Shown one piece after another: positions 14,018-16,673 of a stretch of DNA of 16,673 bases. The DNA comes from a bacterium (GTDB lineage Bacteria; Verrucomicrobiota; Kiritimatiellia; UBA8416). The first letter of the stretch is position 1. Each line of letters opens with the position of its first letter. The DNA lies in NCBI GenBank assembly GCA_020048935.1, contig JAIFLS010000062.1, forward strand, positions 1 through 16,673, in the 5' to 3' direction. A program made the translations under genes and the position numbers. Under the pieces are notes generated by a model. It searched no databases and was not told the origin of the DNA. It worked only from the letters and a program-made list of their open reading frames with translations.

Positions 14018-15427
14018 ATGATGAGATTAACGTCTATTCGGAGGATCGGTATGGCTATTGGTTCGGGAATCATAGGGATGGCGCTGCAACAACCGTTGTC
14101 AGCCTCCGTCTTGCATGTCTCGCCAGCAGGTAACGATGCCAATCCAGGCACGGCGGAGAAGCCCCTGGCGACAGTGGAGGCGGCGCAACGCGCTGCCCGA
14201 GTCACCGCTGGCAAGGTGCCGGTGACCGTCTGGCTGCACAAGGGTATCTATTATCTTCCCCGCCCCATTCTATTCACGGCCGAAGATTCGGGCTGTACCT
14301 ACGCCGCCGCGGATGGCGACCCCGTCGTGCTCAGTGGTGGTGCCAGGCTGGAGTTGAAGTGGGAACCATTCCGAGATGGCATCCTACAGGCGAAAACCCC
14401 GGACGGGATGGCGTTCGACCAGGTGTTTGTCAATGGACGGCGCCAAGTCATGGCGCGTTATCCCAACTACGATCCGAATGTGCTACCTTATGGCGGATTT
14501 GCGGCAGATGCGTTCAGCCGCGAGCGCGCAGCCCGGTGGAGTGATCCGTCCGGCGGATTCATTCACGCGATGCACAAAGGGCATTGGGGTGGTTTCCACT
14601 ACCTCATCACGGGGAAGAACGCCGATGGCGACGTGACGTATGAAGGCGGCTGGCAGAACAACCGGCCGTCGCCTATGCATCCTTTGCATCGCTATGTCGA
14701 AAACCTATTCGAGGAACTGGACGCGCCGGGCGAGTGGTTCCATAACGCGAAGACGGGAATACTATATTTCCATCCTCCGGTCGGAACAGATTGGGACGGT
14801 TCCGTAGAGGTCGTCTGCCTTCGACTCCTTGTAGCGTTCGATGGCGCGAAGAACGTGACGCTACGCGGGCTCATCTTCCGGCATGCGGCGCGGACATTCA
14901 TGGAGACGAAGGAACCGTTGTTGCGCAGCGACTGGACCATTTACCGGGGCGGCGCTCTACTGTTTAACGGCTCCGAAGATTGCACGGTGGCCGATTGCGA
15001 GTTCGACCAACTCGGCGGGAATGCGATTTTTGTGAATAACTACAATCGGCGCATCACCATCACCGGTTGCGATATCCACGATACCGGTGGTAGCGCCGTC
15101 GCGTTTGTCGGCGACCCCGAAGCGGTGCGAAATCCACTTTTCCAATATGGTGATCAGGGGAAAAAGTTTGGCGAGATTGACAAGACACCCGGCCCCCTGA
15201 CAGAGAATTATCCCAAGGACTGCACGGTGGACGACTGCTTGATTCGCGGGGTGGGCACGGTCGAGAAGCAGGCTGCCGGGGTTCAGATTTCGATGTCCAT
15301 GGGGATCACCGTCCGGCATTGCTCGATTTACGGCTGCTCGCGGGCCGGTATCACCGGCATTGCTCGATTTACGGCTGCTCGCGGGCCGGTATCAACATCG
15401 GTGACGGTTGCTGGGGCGGGAATGTGA
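14018..15427 (+). CDS. Exported right-handed beta-helix protein, 5' part (frameshifted)
   Basis: This is the N-terminal 60% of an exported beta-helix protein. GAGGT (14006-14010) precedes the ATG at 14018. A signal peptide (MMRLTSIRRIGMAIGSGIIG...SAS) leads into LHVSPAGNDANPGTAEKPLATV, the opening seen in DUF1565-type parallel beta-helix proteins that bind or cleave polysaccharides. Repeated short strands such as NVTLRGLIFRHAA, CTVADCEFDQLGGNAI and RITITGCDIHDTGGSAV form the helix rungs. The frame is correct up to about 15353, after which a 41-bp tandem duplication shifts it and it ends in nonsense (ITGIARFTAARG...). With one copy removed the gene runs without a stop from 14018 to 16437 and encodes 792 residues. 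The specific activity (lyase or glycosidase) cannot be told. Confidence 0.85.
   Translation: MMRLTSIRRIGMAIGSGIIGMALQQPLSASVLHVSPAGNDANPGTAEKPLATVEAAQRAARVTAGKVPVTVWLHKGIYYLPRPILFTAEDSGCTYAAADGDPVVLSGGARLELKWEPFRDGILQAKTPDGMAFDQVFVNGRRQVMARYPNYDPNVLPYGGFAADAFSRERAARWSDPSGGFIHAMHKGHWGGFHYLITGKNADGDVTYEGGWQNNRPSPMHPLHRYVENLFEELDAPGEWFHNAKTGILYFHPPVGTDWDGSVEVVCLRLLVAFDGAKNVTLRGLIFRHAARTFMETKEPLLRSDWTIYRGGALLFNGSEDCTVADCEFDQLGGNAIFVNNYNRRITITGCDIHDTGGSAVAFVGDPEAVRNPLFQYGDQGKKFGEIDKTPGPLTENYPKDCTVDDCLIRGVGTVEKQAAGVQISMSMGITVRHCSIYGCSRAGITGIARFTAARGPVSTSVTVAGAGM
15313..15394 (+). repeat. Perfect 41-bp tandem duplication causing a frameshift
   Basis: The unit beginning CCGGCATTGCTCGATTTACG and ending GCCGGTATCA is present twice without a single difference, at 15313-15353 and 15354-15394. 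Because 41 is not a multiple of 3, the second copy shifts the reading frame. Deleting one copy joins ...VRHCSIYGCSRAGI to NIGDGCWGGNVIE in one frame. The event is recent, reversible by slippage or recombination, or an assembly error. Confidence 0.97.
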
Positions 15428-16437
15428 TCGAGTTCTGTGATGTGTTCGACACCGTGCGCGAGACCGGAGACCACGGCAGCTTCAACTCATGGGGGCGGGA
15501 CCGCTTCTGGAAGCTTGGTGATGCCCCGTCCGACGAACTGCCGGCGCTGGCGCTGCTGGATGCGGTCAAGCCCAACATCATCCGTAACAGCCGGTGGCGG
15601 TGCGACCACGGCTGGGATGTGGACCTGGATGATGGCTCGTCGAACTACGAGATCTATAACAACCTTTTCCTCAACGGAGGGCTGAAATTGCGTGAGGGGT
15701 TCCATCGGAAAGTGTGGAACAACATCGCCGCCAATAGCACTCTGCATCCGCATGTCTGGTATGAGAACTGTGGTGACGAAGTTACGCGGAACATCTGGAT
15801 GGGACCTTACCGGCCCGCCATCATGCATTCCCAAAAATGGGGACAGGAAGTTGACCGCAACCTCTTTACGACAAGCGATGCCGACCGTACGAAGTTCGCC
15901 GTCAACGGTTGTGATGCGCATTCGCTCGTGGGCGACCCGCAGTTTGTGAACGCTGCGAAAGGCGATTTCCGCGTGAAGGACGGCTCCCCTGCGCTGAAAC
16001 TGGGCTTTGTGAATTTCCCCATGGATCAGTTCGGCGTCCAGTCACTCCGCCTACGGGCCATCGCGCGAACACCGGTGATTCCGACGATTCATGTCGGCGG
16101 TGACACGCCGTCTGGAACCGTAGTGGGTACTCCATGGCGCGGTGCCGTTTTGCGCGATCTGCAGGATGGGGAGTTTTCGGCGATTGGTGTGCCGGCAGAC
16201 GCGAAAGGTGTGTTGGTTGTCGATGTCAGCAAGCGTTCTCCCGCATCACGAGACGGTGTGTGCGTCTCTGATTTCATCCAGCGAGTCAACGGCCTCGAGG
16301 TGCGCGATGTCCGGGAGTTTCTTGAAGTAATGGGAAAAGTTACCGGAGGCCAGCCGGTCAAGCTGGCAGTCATTCGCGATCAGCAACCCATCGAGTACAA
16401 CATGCAAGCCGAGGTCGAAAAGCCTTCAGAACAATAG
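15355..16437 (+). CDS. Beta-helix/PDZ protein, 3' part (out of frame with its start)
   Basis: This is the rest of the beta-helix gene, continuing in another frame after the 41-bp duplication. It begins RHCSIYGCSRAGINIGDG and carries further helix rungs (NYEIYNNLFLNGGLKL, RKVWNNIAANS, EVTRNIWMGP) and a DPQFVNAAKGDFRVKDGSPA segment typical of the C-terminal end of such helices. Residues encoded at about 16150-16410 form a PDZ-like domain (AIGVPADAKGVLVVDV, SPASRDG, DFIQRVNGLEVRD). An exported polysaccharide-active beta-helix ending in a peptide-binding PDZ is unusual and suggests a protein partner. In-frame upstream codons reach back to a TTG at 15319, but there is no ribosome-binding site, so this half is probably not made alone. 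Its stop overlaps the ribosome-binding site of the next gene. Confidence 0.85.
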   Translation, partial: RHCSIYGCSRAGINIGDGCWGGNVIEFCDVFDTVRETGDHGSFNSWGRDRFWKLGDAPSDELPALALLDAVKPNIIRNSRWRCDHGWDVDLDDGSSNYEIYNNLFLNGGLKLREGFHRKVWNNIAANSTLHPHVWYENCGDEVTRNIWMGPYRPAIMHSQKWGQEVDRNLFTTSDADRTKFAVNGCDAHSLVGDPQFVNAAKGDFRVKDGSPALKLGFVNFPMDQFGVQSLRLRAIARTPVIPTIHVGGDTPSGTVVGTPWRGAVLRDLQDGEFSAIGVPADAKGVLVVDVSKRSPASRDGVCVSDFIQRVNGLEVRDVREFLEVMGKVTGGQPVKLAVIRDQQPIEYNMQAEVEKPSEQ

Positions 16438-16447
16438 GAGAGTAACG

Positions 16448-16673
16448 ATGAATTTACCCGGCACGCGGTCGCCATGGTTGGGCTCGTTTGAGAAGTACGA
16501 CTTCGTGGTTGCTGATCGTCCAGTCACGGTTGTGTGTCCGAGGCACCCCTTGGCGGGGCTGCCGTGGGCTTGGAAAGGTGAGTTCCTGAATGCCTTTCCC
16601 AATACGGAATTGGCCCTGCTTGACGCGGGCTTTCATTGTCGTGCCATGGGAGGAGAATACCGGCGAGGTGGCG
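16448..16673 (+). CDS. Alpha/beta hydrolase, N-terminal fragment (continues past window)
   Basis: The start of a gene cut by the right edge. AGGAG (16436-16440) is 7 nt before the ATG and overlaps the stop of the beta-helix gene, so the two are translationally close. The product begins MNLPGTRSPWLGSFEKYDFV and continues with VVCPRHPLAGLPWAWKGEF and ELALLDAGFH. These resemble the N-terminal part of a family of alpha/beta hydrolases (prolyl-oligopeptidase-like serine esterases) that sit beside carbohydrate genes in Bacteroidota and PVC bacteria. The catalytic residues lie beyond the window. No signal peptide is seen. After GFH the sequence departs from what I expect of the family; the +1 frame (IVVPWEENTGEVA) also looks coding there, so a frameshift or sequencing error near the edge is possible. 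Confidence 0.6.
   Translation, partial: MNLPGTRSPWLGSFEKYDFVVADRPVTVVCPRHPLAGLPWAWKGEFLNAFPNTELALLDAGFHCRAMGGEYRRGG

Noticed and set aside
16630..16673. Frameshift near the right edge of the last gene
   Set aside because: Both frames are open to the edge and only about 15 codons are available, too little to decide.
1..16673. CRISPR array, tRNA/rRNA genes, transposase or integrase
   Set aside because: No regularly spaced repeats, cloverleaf-like sequences or recombinase motifs were recognised by eye on either strand.

Overview
The window is about 16.7 kb of moderately GC-rich bacterial DNA. It is organised around carbohydrate breakdown and large exported modular proteins. Several features point to the PVC group, most likely Kiritimatiellota, Lentisphaerota or Verrucomicrobiota. 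These are the XylR-type LacI/AraC hybrid regulator, GH43 and SGNH enzymes beside secreted beta-helix proteins, InlB-like repeats, and a C-terminal DPDNDGF...EEYWAGTDP signature. This placement rests on protein style alone.

Layout. Positions 1-1424 hold the 3' part of a GH43 beta-xylosidase/arabinofuranosidase whose start lies upstream of the window. An AT-rich gap follows, then a self-contained HipA-like kinase of the YjjJ type (1588-2934). It converges on, and overlaps by 4 nt, a XylR-like regulator on the minus strand (2931-4091). The divergent gap 4092-4271 carries a striking pair of ATGCGCAT palindromes, the best operator candidate in the window.

From 4272 to 11941 run three co-oriented exported-protein genes. 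The first is a 1911-residue papain-like protease with a long tail of Calx-beta, FN3, LamG-like and MBG-like modules and a 1.3-kb internal duplication. The second is a 381-residue InlB/Listeria-Bacteroides-repeat protein, and the third is a 236-residue protein with a calcium-type C-terminus. Gene 1 and gene 2 end with the same 'tail' module (TWQW-TNYWVEL-GN). Gene 2 and gene 3 begin, immediately after the signal peptide, with the same 'head' module (GTG-VD-VSGW-P-GTNLTV). From memory, tail and head are usually continuous within one polypeptide in this lineage, so here one junction appears to be split across gene boundaries, twice. A decayed third tail lies at about 12045-12123, just before the next gene.

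From 12203 to the end is a second tight run of genes: a lipoprotein alpha/beta-hydrolase esterase, an SGNH esterase without a signal peptide, an exported right-handed beta-helix protein with a C-terminal PDZ domain, and the start of another alpha/beta hydrolase. The beta-helix gene is broken by a perfect 41-bp tandem duplication. This run looks like a polysaccharide de-esterification and breakdown locus and fits functionally with GH43 and the XylR-like regulator. No rRNA, tRNA, CRISPR array, insertion sequence or integrase was seen.
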